From the NCBI RefSeq assembly GCF_001483755.1, contig NZ_LQBK01000037.1:1-64000 (forward strand): a stretch of DNA of 64,000 bases. Reading direction: 5' to 3'. The notes below the pieces were generated by a model. It saw nothing but the letters and a program-made list of their open reading frames with translations. It was not told the origin of the DNA and searched no databases. This DNA is from Kocuria rosea subsp. polaris. Its GTDB lineage: Bacteria; Actinomycetota; Actinomycetes; Actinomycetales; Micrococcaceae. Each line of letters starts with the position of its first letter. Position 1 is the stretch's first letter. This document shows positions 44,401 through 51,898 of this stretch, piece after piece. The translations under genes were made by a program, and so were the position numbers.

Positions 44401-46992
44401 CGCCATCCGCTCGGTGCCCCAGTCGTTGCGGGCCGCGAAGACATGACGGCTGGCCCGTACATCCCAGTTCGCGCCGCTGATCCGGTCCACCTGCGCACTG
44501 GGGTCCTTGAGGATGTGGCGCAGGAACTGCTCATGAATCTCTGGGGCCACCCACACCGCGCCGATGCGGGCCTCGATCTCATCCGCCCCCAACGGGGCCG
44601 GCAGCACCGCCTCCAGGGCGGTCACGTTGGTCTGGAACCGGCCATCGGCGGCCGCTGCGGCCTGGGCTGTGTCCAGCTTCTCGCGCACGTCCCCGGACAG
44701 GTACTCCGCCCGGGTCTCGTAGACCCCGTCCTCCCCGGGCACCTCGTAGACCAGTTCCCCCAAGGTCTCGCGCGCGGACTTCTCGTCGGTGCCCAGCAGG
44801 GCCGCGATGTGGGCCATCTCCACGGTCCCCAGCGTGTCCAGGGTGACGGCCAGGGCCTCATCCGGGGTGTCCACCCCGAGCACGGGTCGGCGTGGCTGGA
44901 CCTGCCGCTGCGACAGCAGATCGGCTGGGGCGGCGGTGCCGGTGCCTTCGTCGAAGTGCTCCAACGCTTTCACCAACGGCCCGAAGGGATCCCCGCGCAG
45001 CAAGCGGACCGCCGGCGGGGTGACGCGGGCCAGGATGTCCGCCCCCGCCTCGTCGTATTTGCCGGTGCGGCGTTCGGTGAACCGGTTGATCGCTCCGTAG
45101 CGGTCGTAGTAGCTCAGGTAGGTGGTGCGCAGCTGCTCGCGCATGGCGTCGAGTTCCGGAGTGTCCTCGACGTTGGCGGCCTCCAAGGTGAGCACGGCCC
45201 GTCCTTGGTCACGCAGCCCGAGCAGGGCACGGAGTTCGGCCTGCTGGGTGGTCGGCACCGGCAACGGTGCGTGCACCCCCTCGAGGGTGACCTGAGTGAA
45301 CGTCCCGTCCCCTCGCGCCGTGATGTGTCCGACCTGTTCCTGGTCGGTGGTCGGCACCAGGGCCGCCGCCTCGAGCTCGTGCTCACTCGTGCGCTCGACC
45401 ATTCCCCGCCCGGCCGCCAGGGCCTCGGCAGTGATGTCCGCCAGTTGCTCGTGCAGCCGGGCCCCGGTGGCCGCCAGGTCCTCAGCGCGCACAGTGAGGG
45501 TGGCGGAGCCGTACATGCCGTTGCCGATCACCGGCTCACCGAGCACCCGCTCAGGGCGCTCCAAGAAGTAGACGTTCATCCGGCCCTGCTGGCCGCCCAG
45601 TTCCACCGGTGCGGTCTCCACCCAGGACTGATCCAGCGGCTCCTCCCCGGGCAGGCGGCGCCGGAAGATCAGTACGTCGGTCAGTGCGTCCGTGCCGGCC
45701 GCCCGACGGTGGGCCCCGGTGGGCAGGCGCACCGCGCCCAGCAGATCGGCGGTCTCGGCCATCTCCCGGCGGGCCGCGGGGTTCTGCGCGTCCAGGGTAA
45801 AGGCTGAGGAGATTACCCCGACCACCCCGCCGGGGCGGGTCAGGGCCAGAGACTTGAGGATGAAGTGGTTGTGCATCGAATGCCCCGCCGCGTTGTGCCG
45901 GGGATCGTGCAGAGAGTTGCGGGAGAACGGGACGTTGCCCACCGCGGCGTCGAAAGTGCCACCGGGCATCCGGGTGTCGGCGAAGGACTCGGGGCGGATG
46001 ATGGCGTCCGGGTAGATGGCCTGGGAGATGGCCGCGGTCACCGGGTCCAGTTCCACCCCGGTCATCTGGGAGCCTTCCGGGGCCAGGCCGATGAAGGTGC
46101 CGGCACCGGAGCCGGGCTCCAGCACCCGCCCGCCCGCAAAGCCCAGCCCGGTCAGGGCACCCCAGACCTCGGCGGCGATCGCCGGATCGGTGTAATGGGC
46201 GTTGATCACCGTGCGCCGTGCGGCGGCGTACTCGGTCTCATCCAGCAGCTCGTGCAGTTCGGCCCGCTCGGCCTCGTACTCGGTGCGGGACTCGTCGAAG
46301 ACCTCCGCCACCCCGCTGGCGCCCCAGGAACCCCACCGGGCCAGGGTGGTGCGCTCGGCCTCGGTGGCGGCCCGATCCTCGGCCTGCAGGGAGCGCAGCA
46401 CGTGAAGCGCTGCCAGATTGGCCCGGAACCTCGCCTGCGCCCCGGACGGGGCCAGGTCGTCCTGGGCGCGGGGGACGAAGCGCCCCGGCCCCGCAGGCTC
46501 AGGAGCGTCTGGAGTTACGCCTGTTCCGCGTCCAGCCGGTTCACCTCTTCCCAGTACTCCCGGTCCTCGCGGTTCGACTCCTGGATCGCCTGGAGCATCC
46601 GCGCCACCCCGGACTCCTCCTCGTCCTCCTCCTCCGGTTCCTCCTGCACCGACGGGTCCGGAGTCAGCATCTCGACCCGCACGATCTCCTCGGCCTGCAG
46701 CTTCGCCGCGTTCAACCGCCCCCACTTCTCCAGGAAGCTCTCCCCCACCGGGTCCGGGCCGGCCAACGCCGTCGTCAAGTCCTCCACCCTGATCGAGGCC
46801 TCCTCCCCCAGCTGCTCGAACCACTGATCCGGGTCCGGGATCAGGGCGTACTCCGCCGGCGCGGTCGTCCTCCACGCTTCCTGCGCGAACTTGCCGTACG
46901 TGTTCATCACGAACCTCCTCGGGTTCCGGGAAGAGAAAGGCATCAATGCTCAACTGCCCCTCGACTTGTGTCCTTCTACGGGCTCGGGCCAT
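41422..46992 (-). CDS. Giant N6-adenine methyltransferase-SNF2-like helicase protein of the conjugative element
   Basis: Up to 1856 residues. After an unusual N-terminus, a class I methyltransferase domain has VLEPGSGAGTFIGLAP and the catalytic-type GNVPFSR (in place of NPPF). The SF2 helicase has Walker A HEVGAGKTAEM, box II LLVDELHEY, TGATATPIAN, and C-terminal QRHGRIIRQGNQN. Similar proteins occur on many conjugative elements and phages, where they are thought to modify or remodel incoming DNA and protect it from host restriction. AGGAG 8 bases before the ATG at 46992 supports that start. However, residues about 28-160 are Gly/Arg-rich shadow-like sequence overlapping a separate gene (46515-46907), so the true start of the enzyme is uncertain. 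Confidence 0.85.
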   Translation of the reverse strand: MARARRRTQVEGQLSIDAFLFPEPEEVRDEHVRQVRAGSVEDDRAGGVRPDPGPGSVVRAAGGGGLDQGGGLDDGVGRPGPGGGELPGEVGAVERGEAAGRGDRAGRDADSGPVGAGGTGGGGRGGVRGGADAPGDPGVEPRGPGVLGRGEPAGRGTGVTPDAPEPAGPGRFVPRAQDDLAPSGAQARFRANLAALHVLRSLQAEDRAATEAERTTLARWGSWGASGVAEVFDESRTEYEAERAELHELLDETEYAAARRTVINAHYTDPAIAAEVWGALTGLGFAGGRVLEPGSGAGTFIGLAPEGSQMTGVELDPVTAAISQAIYPDAIIRPESFADTRMPGGTFDAAVGNVPFSRNSLHDPRHNAAGHSMHNHFILKSLALTRPGGVVGVISSAFTLDAQNPAARREMAETADLLGAVRLPTGAHRRAAGTDALTDVLIFRRRLPGEEPLDQSWVETAPVELGGQQGRMNVYFLERPERVLGEPVIGNGMYGSATLTVRAEDLAATGARLHEQLADITAEALAAGRGMVERTSEHELEAAALVPTTDQEQVGHITARGDGTFTQVTLEGVHAPLPVPTTQQAELRALLGLRDQGRAVLTLEAANVEDTPELDAMREQLRTTYLSYYDRYGAINRFTERRTGKYDEAGADILARVTPPAVRLLRGDPFGPLVKALEHFDEGTGTAAPADLLSQRQVQPRRPVLGVDTPDEALAVTLDTLGTVEMAHIAALLGTDEKSARETLGELVYEVPGEDGVYETRAEYLSGDVREKLDTAQAAAAADGRFQTNVTALEAVLPAPLGADEIEARIGAVWVAPEIHEQFLRHILKDPSAQVDRISGANWDVRASRHVFAARNDWGTERMAAGDIFKKLLEQRRVQVTDPDPSDPEGNRRVVNATETTAAQEKAQLMQERFGEWVWEDPARAAGLVDEYNRRFNSIVLRDYTVEGERLTFPGLVKNFTPRPHQRAAVARMLSEPSVGLFHEVGAGKTAEMVIGAMELRRLGMARKPVIVVPNHMLDQFSREWLQLYPQAQILAASSEDLAGDKRRVFVARAAASDWDGIIMTRTAFERIELSTDSRMAYQLAELERQRSELQAANERAAASGADTMSIKRMEARLQAREEKLKAKSDRATDPGITFEQTGIDYLLVDELHEYKNLDTASNISDAAIDGSKRASDLHSKVEYLRSQHGDRVMTGATATPIANSVTEMYVMQRYLGPELLERAGIHDFDSWAATFGQVVSEMELSVAGGDSFKMKERFAKFQNVPELLKMFHTFADVKTAEDLQLPTPDLVVREDGKRLPRMVPVEASAELQDYIAEIGRRAEAIQARLVSPTEDNMLKISSDGRKAALDLRLVDPELGSVVAETKISAAADLMARVYEDHRNDVFTDPSTGEEHPARGGLQIVFCDLGTPSESWNVYDELRAQLVERGVPGEKIRFMHEARNDAEKGRLFSAARTGEVAVLIGSTQKMGVGTNIQARAVHLVDLDAPWRPADVAQRHGRIIRQGNQNPEVAISQVVTKGSFDTFMWQTLERKSKFIDQIMRGRLDVREIEDVGDNTLSFAEVKAISSGNPLILEKSKADQELARLERLNRAWHRNQSSLVFRKDAAQVRADALEREIPVLRAAAERTTDELGGERFRMTIDGATYDKRAEAAEAWQQWAGVHATSRPPRAGETDLGVAGAIGGHDIRVVQRPGNLADLSASPVELRIDDAPGVAVEVTRATSLNPSVGMIQRLENQVRALPEEVTKREARLTAARQEAVDAREALGVPFKHQDALEAARWEVERIGRAMRGEETPQPTLDPELEALKKRMRINFPDAPTVGRSSAGRGGNGSGRPPEVARRHDEQRPQQGGLEL
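46515..46907 (-). CDS. Small acidic protein nested in the 5' end of the giant helicase gene
   Basis: 130 residues, start ATG with GAGGAGG 6 bases upstream, the best ribosome binding site in the area. The N-terminus (MNTYGKFAQEAWRTTAP and YALIPDPDQWFEQLGEEA) is well folded-looking and, from memory, resembles small proteins often encoded just before such giant helicases. The tail is strongly acidic (EEPEEEDEEE). It lies wholly inside the giant frame on the same strand, in a different phase. Codon quality favours this frame as the real one here. Function unknown. Confidence 0.75.
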   Translation of the reverse strand: MNTYGKFAQEAWRTTAPAEYALIPDPDQWFEQLGEEASIRVEDLTTALAGPDPVGESFLEKWGRLNAAKLQAEEIVRVEMLTPDPSVQEEPEEEDEEESGVARMLQAIQESNREDREYWEEVNRLDAEQA

Positions 46993-47090
46993 GGGGGGAT
47001 CTCCTGATTGCGATCGGGAATCTCCCTCACACGCTACCCAGCACCTCCACGACCATCTTCTAGAACACGCACCAGCCAACACTCCTTATG

Positions 47091-47104
47091 TTGATATGTC
47101 AACA
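47091..47104 (-). promoter_or_regulatory. Operator/promoter motif of the helicase operon
   Basis: On the minus strand GTTGACATATCAAC is followed by GGAGTG. The 12-mer TTGACATATCAA is identical to the -35/operator region at 15497-15508, about 100 bases before the helicase ATG. It probably marks a shared regulator. Confidence 0.5.
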
Positions 47105-47166
47105 TACTGGCCTTGCCTGGCTTCACCATTCACTGCCAGTGGCCCTGCCCCGGGTTGGCCATCAGA

Positions 47167-47213
47167 CGTCAATACCAATTGACGATGCGCTCCAGCGTCA
47201 ACCAGCATTGACC
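47167..47213. promoter_or_regulatory. Cluster of CGTCAA half-sites
   Basis: CGTCAAT (47167-47173) and ATTGACG (47178-47184) form a perfect inverted repeat. A further CGTCAA lies at 47196-47201 and ATTGACC at 47207-47213, directly before the ATG of the HTH-like gene. This fits autoregulatory operators. Confidence 0.5.
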
Positions 47214-47214
47214 C

Positions 47215-47544
47215 ATGAGCGGAGACGAGCAGATCATCAGTCAGGCCGAAGAGCTCGGGCGCATGCTGGCCAGTTCGGGAAGCTTCGCGAACGTCGCGAA
47301 AGCCATCGCACGAGGCTTCGCCGATGCCCAGACCGGGGAAGCCCAACGCCGGGCGCATCTCGCGCTCTTGGGCGCTGAAGCGCTCGTGAGGGGATCACAG
47401 ACAGCCCGCGGATGGGTTGTACAGGATGCCCGCGACGTGGGCCTGTCGTGGTCCACGGTGGGCGGGGCCCTGGAGATCAGCAAGCAGGGCGCCCAGCAGC
47501 GCTACGGCACAGCCTCAGGGCCGGACCCTTCACCCGTCCCATAA
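47215..47544 (+). CDS. Small helix-turn-helix-like protein
   Basis: 109 residues. The C-terminal ARDVGLSWSTVGGALEISKQ with GAQQRYG following has the shape of the helix-turn-helix seen in small actinobacterial proteins (consensus roughly GxSWxxIGxALGxSrQaAqqRf). The N-terminal 60 residues are helical. It is divergent from the helicase operon, across a gap holding both the TTGACATATCAA site and the CGTCAA cluster, so it is the prime candidate for a local transfer regulator. No clear ribosome binding site. Confidence 0.65.
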   Translation: MSGDEQIISQAEELGRMLASSGSFANVAKAIARGFADAQTGEAQRRAHLALLGAEALVRGSQTARGWVVQDARDVGLSWSTVGGALEISKQGAQQRYGTASGPDPSPVP

Positions 47545-48060
47545 CGGGCGCCCCCTGCTGCCCCACGCCAGGAACAGCCCGGACTTTTGCTAAAAAGTGG
47601 CCGGTAGCCGACCAAATGTAAAACGGAAGGAGACTGAAGCGGGATTGGATGTCATATGATGGCGCGGCAGCTCCAGGCTTCATACCTCAGGTTGCCGACC
47701 ATATTGAGAATGATTCATAACTTAAGGCGTTGCGATAACGAAGGTCACCAAGACATCGCGGTAACCTTTTTGAATTCTGCGGTACCAAATCACCCAAATA
47801 GCGTCCGCACTAGGCTGTCGTCACTCCTCTGTAGGCAATTTGAATTCCAGCATGGGATTTAGGTTGCGGTACGCTTCCTCGGCCTCATTCTCAGCCAACC
47901 CACCCCTGTGGAATTTCCACAGGTGCACCACAGCCGTTGCAGCCAACGTTACATTGATCGGCGCGGCGCGGTTCCCACGTTGTGCTCGAAATGTTAAGAT
48001 GCAAACAGACAGCGCGTTTATGGCACAATATATAAATCACAAGTAGAGCATCGGGGAATT
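47545..48060. other. AT-richer intergenic stretch
   Basis: About 515 bases of markedly lower GC than the transfer arm. No gene is supported. It is the left flank of an apparently acquired nuclease gene and must hold its promoter. Confidence 0.4.
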
Positions 48061-49953
48061 TTGAGAATCTCACGGGTACATATTGAAAACTTCCGCTCCT
48101 TGAGAGATATAACGATAGAATTCAGCTCTATCACAACTTTCATTGGTCCCAATGGAGTGGGGAAATCATCTGTACTGAGAGCTCTCGACTGGTTCTTCTC
48201 GCCTGTAGGCAAAACAGGACTTCTATGCGACGACGACCTTACTAGCGGATGTTCTGGTGAAAAGATCCGTGTCGAAGTGCAGTTTACCGAACTTACAGAC
48301 GAAGATCGTGACGCTCTCGGCGCATATGTGCCTGAAACGTCAAAAACATTTATTGCGTGGAAAACACGAACAGCGGAGGGCCGCGAATACTTGTCAGCCA
48401 ATGCCAAATCATACGCGGCATTCGAGACTATCCGTGAACAAGGACTGAGCGCTGCGGAAAAAAAGGCACGATATAAAGCTCTTCGAGAGGAAGATCAGTC
48501 ACTAAACCTTACCAATGCAACTACCAGCGCGGCGATCGACGAAGCAATGCGCACGTTCGAGGCAACCAACACTCATCTTCTGACGGACGCTGCCGAAGAG
48601 CTGCAGACCAACTTTTTCGGCTTTAACGGCAATGGAAAGATGAGTGGCCTCTTTGATTATGTACTGATCACGGCAGATTTACGCGCAGCAGAGGAGTCGT
48701 CTGACATTAAAACCAGCATCGTCGGAAGGATTCTAGAGCGAACTATCGATAGGTCAGTTGCAGACAAGGAAATCGCGGCGATTGTCGAGACCAGCCGCCT
48801 CAGTCAGCAAGAAATCTACAAGAAGCACTTCGAAGCTCCATTGACTGACGTCGCCGAACGTCTCAATAGAGTGGTCGGGAGCTACAGCCCAGGCCGGAGC
48901 GTGAAAGTTTCGCCTGCGGAGATTGAACTCAAGGCACCACGAACGTCTTTTGGTGTAAGCATACTGGACGGGGAGATCGAAACCACTGTTGACCGCCAAG
49001 GCCATGGTTTTCAACGAACCATACTTATCTCCGCCCTTCAGATGCTCGCTGCCGTAGGGGCAGCGTCAGATACGGGAGTTATATTTCTAGCCATCGAAGA
49101 GCCCGAGCTGTTCCAGCATCCCGTCCAAGCACAGGCGTTTGCTAAGGTATTACGCGACCTCGCCAGTGACTCTGGCAAGAACATTCAAGTAGCTTATGCT
49201 ACGCACAGCCCATACTTCGTGGATGGGGCTCATTTCGATGAAGTGCGCCGACTCGTTCGTGATGCCTCTGGAGAGCGCACTGTTTCCGTACACTCGTGCA
49301 CACTGACTGACGTTGAAGCGCGCATCAATGACACCACTCAGTCTGAGAAAATCAAGCGGCAATTGAACGGAGTGATTAGCAACCAGCTTTCGTCTGCAAT
49401 CTTTGCAAATGCCGTACTTTTAGTAGAAGGAACCACGGACCAAGCAATCTTGGAAGGTATCGCCGACCGCCATACGATTGGAAGATTCGAAGCTTCGGGA
49501 ATTGTAGTGGTGCCAGCTAACGGCAAGTCTAATATTCCACTCCCGCACGCTATTCTCTGTAGCCTCGGCATTCCAGTCTATAGCGTATTCGACGCAGACT
49601 CAGGCCTTGAAGGCCGCGCAGTAGACAAGGGTAAGAAACCGGCCGAGGTTAGAGCTCTGGTTTCAAACAACCACAAGATGAACCGTAGGAATCTGAAACA
49701 CTTTGGACTTGCGGAAGAGGACCTTCCTTGCAAGCAAGTGGGCGACAGAGTCGCTATTTTCGAAGATCACCTCGAAGCTTTGCTGGAGGGCGAATGGCCA
49801 CAGTGGAGCCACTCCTGTTCGGCACATGAGGCAACTACCGGTGAAGTAATCTCGAAGAACCATGCTATATATCGCACAGTGGCCCGGAGCATAGACGCAG
49901 ATCCGCCCCGACAGCTGGCCGACATTATCGACAAAGTTTTTACACTTACCTAA
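48061..49953 (+). CDS. OLD-family ATP-dependent endonuclease (AAA-TOPRIM)
   Basis: 630 residues. The ABC-like ATPase half has Walker A GPNGVGKSS near residue 30, a signature-region helix and Walker B FLAIEEPELFQHP with the ATHSPYFVDG switch. The TOPRIM nuclease half has LLVEGTTDQAIL and the acidic VFDADSG. Length and order fit class 1 OLD nucleases, which act in phage exclusion or DNA repair. The TTG start follows a GGGGA. There is no adjacent UvrD-like GajB gene, so it is not a Gabija pair. The gene is lower in GC than its neighbours and ends at a strong terminator: a self-contained defence-type cassette. Confidence 0.9.
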   Translation: MRISRVHIENFRSLRDITIEFSSITTFIGPNGVGKSSVLRALDWFFSPVGKTGLLCDDDLTSGCSGEKIRVEVQFTELTDEDRDALGAYVPETSKTFIAWKTRTAEGREYLSANAKSYAAFETIREQGLSAAEKKARYKALREEDQSLNLTNATTSAAIDEAMRTFEATNTHLLTDAAEELQTNFFGFNGNGKMSGLFDYVLITADLRAAEESSDIKTSIVGRILERTIDRSVADKEIAAIVETSRLSQQEIYKKHFEAPLTDVAERLNRVVGSYSPGRSVKVSPAEIELKAPRTSFGVSILDGEIETTVDRQGHGFQRTILISALQMLAAVGAASDTGVIFLAIEEPELFQHPVQAQAFAKVLRDLASDSGKNIQVAYATHSPYFVDGAHFDEVRRLVRDASGERTVSVHSCTLTDVEARINDTTQSEKIKRQLNGVISNQLSSAIFANAVLLVEGTTDQAILEGIADRHTIGRFEASGIVVVPANGKSNIPLPHAILCSLGIPVYSVFDADSGLEGRAVDKGKKPAEVRALVSNNHKMNRRNLKHFGLAEEDLPCKQVGDRVAIFEDHLEALLEGEWPQWSHSCSAHEATTGEVISKNHAIYRTVARSIDADPPRQLADIIDKVFTLT

Positions 49954-49982
49954 GGTAAGTTAACTACAGTTGTTCGTTCTTA

Positions 49983-50016
49983 CACTTTCTCGCCCTATTT
50001 TGGAGGCGAGAAAGTG
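49983..50016. terminator. Intrinsic terminator-like hairpin after the OLD gene
   Basis: Perfect 12-base arms (49983-49994 and 50005-50016) around a 10-base loop, 30 bases after the stop. The remainder of 49954-50322 contains no supported gene. Confidence 0.75.
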
Positions 50017-50322
50017 AGACACCATGCCACGAGTCAGCTATTGTGATCAACATAAACGTCCTCTAATTCTGCGGGAAGCTTAGATTGAAAGGCATTATCA
50101 AGGAGTCTTTGACGTCCTGCGTGCCACCAATCAATTCCGGTATATCAACAAGGAGCAGCCCCAGTTACGACACGTCGCCAAGGGACGGTTCACGAATACG
50201 ACCTCGCTCGAACACCACAGGCACTCAACACCGCTGGAAGGTAGCGACCACGACTGGAAACCAAACCATAGGTCAGGTCAAACTGTCATCTGCTGGCGCG
50301 GCAGTCCCAAGCCTGTCGCGGC

Positions 50323-51102
50323 TTAGGGTTGCCGGAAGGGCCCTTTGGCTGCGTTGATGGTTTGCGCGTGCGCATCGATATCTGGCCCCGTGAAGAGACG
50401 GTGGAACGCTTCGTCGAGCGCCCTGGCACCGTCCAATACCTCGATGGTGGTCAAGTCCGACTCTTCGTGCGTTCCGGCGTTCCCGAGCCACTTGACTGCG
50501 AAGAACAGGTCGGCGACCGGAGGACGATTGGGGTCGGCATCCCGCCACTCCTCGATGCGTTCGTGAGCGCTACGAAACTGTCCGGTTGATCGGGTCGCCG
50601 AGATGCCCTCAGAGCTCAGAAAGCGTTCCACCGTGGCACGTAGCGCGGTTGCGGCTAGGCCGGGATCAACGAAGAGCACGCGAGAAGCGCGCAAGACGCC
50701 CTCTCGGACCTCGTCGGGCGCCGACTTAGGGATCGGCATCATCAGTATCGGCGGGTGCAAATGCCTGACGGTGTAGTACGAGGAGTAGGGAATGCCTTGG
50801 TATTCAAACTCGTCGTCGCGGTTGGACTTCTGGGAGGAGTCGACGCGGTAGTCCCCGGTACCATGCACGGCTTGCTGACATTTAGGGTTCTCACACTGCC
50901 CGCGAACGACGAACGTGCCGGAGATCCACTCTGGCTCGAACGCAGGATGGCTGCGCGCTGAAACTGAATCGTGGCCCTCATCCTCGGTAGGCGATGAGAA
51001 CCCGATGTACCCGGTCTGGCAATTGGGGCACGCGGGGCGAGGCCACGGCTGGCCGGACTCGATGGTCCTGGCGAGGCCGGAGAGTGCAGGATCTACAGGC
51101 AT
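50323..51102 (-). CDS. DUF4145-domain protein
   Basis: 259 residues from the ATG at 51102 (an in-frame TTG at 51132 is possible; neither has a clear ribosome binding site). An N-terminal zinc-knuckle-like part (CPNCQTGYIGF, CENPKCQQAVHGTG) is followed by the DUF4145 helical domain (ASRVLFVDPGLAATALRATV, WLGNAGTHEE). DUF4145 is frequent in restriction and defence contexts; function not established. It is separate from the OLD gene and convergent with it. Confidence 0.8.
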   Translation of the reverse strand: MPVDPALSGLARTIESGQPWPRPACPNCQTGYIGFSSPTEDEGHDSVSARSHPAFEPEWISGTFVVRGQCENPKCQQAVHGTGDYRVDSSQKSNRDDEFEYQGIPYSSYYTVRHLHPPILMMPIPKSAPDEVREGVLRASRVLFVDPGLAATALRATVERFLSSEGISATRSTGQFRSAHERIEEWRDADPNRPPVADLFFAVKWLGNAGTHEESDLTTIEVLDGARALDEAFHRLFTGPDIDAHAQTINAAKGPFRQP

Positions 51103-51132
51103 GCCTGGAGCGTAAACTGAATCGCCCGGCAA

Positions 51133-51646
51133 GCAGATTCAAGAGCTCCCGTAGGCAGGTGTCCGAGAACCGGGCCTTATGTGAAGCTGGAAGCGGGCGG
51201 CCTGCCTCCCTGTCTGGTCAGCCTGCGTTGCAACCCGATGTGCTGGGGCGCTGAACCGACGGAACTGGGTGAATGGCGTAGCGCTACTCTCGGGGCGATC
51301 GGCAGATATTTATCCGGTCTTGAAGGCGTGGTGGTCGCTGCTGAATTGAAACGGACCGTCCTCGCTCGGACTCACCTGACCTCGCCTGAGACCTTTGACC
51401 TCCGCGCCGTCGGCGCAGCCGATGCGTCGCTGAAAAACCCACGTGCATTGCTGGCCGCACTCGCCCAGGGTCAGGCTGTGGATCTACTCGCTCACAGGTC
51501 TCGCAACCGTCTGGCGTGCCTGCACTTGGGCCATGTTGGCGTCCTCGTGCCAGCGATTCGGCGGACATCTCAGAAGGCAGAAAGGTGCCATAGGTCTATT
51601 GACGACCTGTTCCGGCCAGGGTAAATTCCCCTTGTTTTAGCGTAGC
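51133..51646. other. Gap between DUF4145 gene and inulin locus
   Basis: About 500 bases. A frame at 51181-51624 (plus) is open for 147 codons but has no ribosome binding site, starts with an odd Cys-rich stretch and matches no family; I do not call it. The boundary between the element and the sugar locus probably lies here. Confidence 0.35.
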
Positions 51647-51658
51647 CAAAACGTTTTT
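51647..51658 (+). promoter_or_regulatory. LacI-family operator before the GH91 unit
   Basis: CAAAACGTTTTT closely matches the perfect palindrome CAAAACGTTTTG found before the transporter operon (56052-56063). A LacI-type regulator is encoded in the same locus (60539-61624). The site is 26 bases before the Tat-signal ORF. Confidence 0.6.
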
Positions 51659-51683
51659 GCGTTTCGCGGTGAAAGGGAATCCC

Positions 51684-51869
51684 ATGCCCAACGTTGGTCT
51701 TTTCATGCACCGTCGTTCGCTGCTCAAAGCGATGCTGGTAGGAGGAGCTGCCGCGGCCATCTGCGTAGCGGCGAATCCGCCGGCTTACGCAAACACGTCG
51801 AGCCCCGAAGCGCCGGAGGCCGCGGCCGAGCCCACCAGTGATTACCGCTCAATTATCGGTCTCCTCTAA
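51684..51869 (+). CDS. Tat signal-peptide mini-ORF upstream of GH91
   Basis: 61 residues: a twin-arginine leader (HRRSLLKAML), a hydrophobic segment (VGGAAAAICVAA) and a likely cleavage after AYA near residue 36, then 25 Ala/Pro/Glu-rich residues and a stop. AAAGGG lies 6 bases before the ATG. Related secreted inulin fructotransferases carry such a leader fused to the enzyme. Here a stop plus a phase change separate it from the GH91 frame, which restarts 29 bases later with its own AGGAAG. It is either a broken leader (or sequencing error) or an independent Tat peptide. Confidence 0.7.
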   Translation: MPNVGLFMHRRSLLKAMLVGGAAAAICVAANPPAYANTSSPEAPEAAAEPTSDYRSIIGLL

Positions 51870-51898
51870 CCCCCTCCATTTTCGCAGGAAGACGTGCC

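Noticed and set aside
41779-45807. 1342-codon open frame on the plus strand
   Set aside because: It is antisense to the giant helicase gene. Its composition (Gly/His/Leu/Arg/Gln-rich, no domain) is typical of GC-rich shadow frames.
48061-51102. Gabija (OLD nuclease plus UvrD helicase) defence pair
   Set aside because: The gene after the OLD nuclease is a convergent DUF4145 protein, not a helicase.
51181-51624. 147-codon frame before the inulin locus
   Set aside because: Some stretches look protein-like, but there is no ribosome binding site, the start is odd and no family is recognised. I tested the minus strand for transposase motifs and found nothing convincing.
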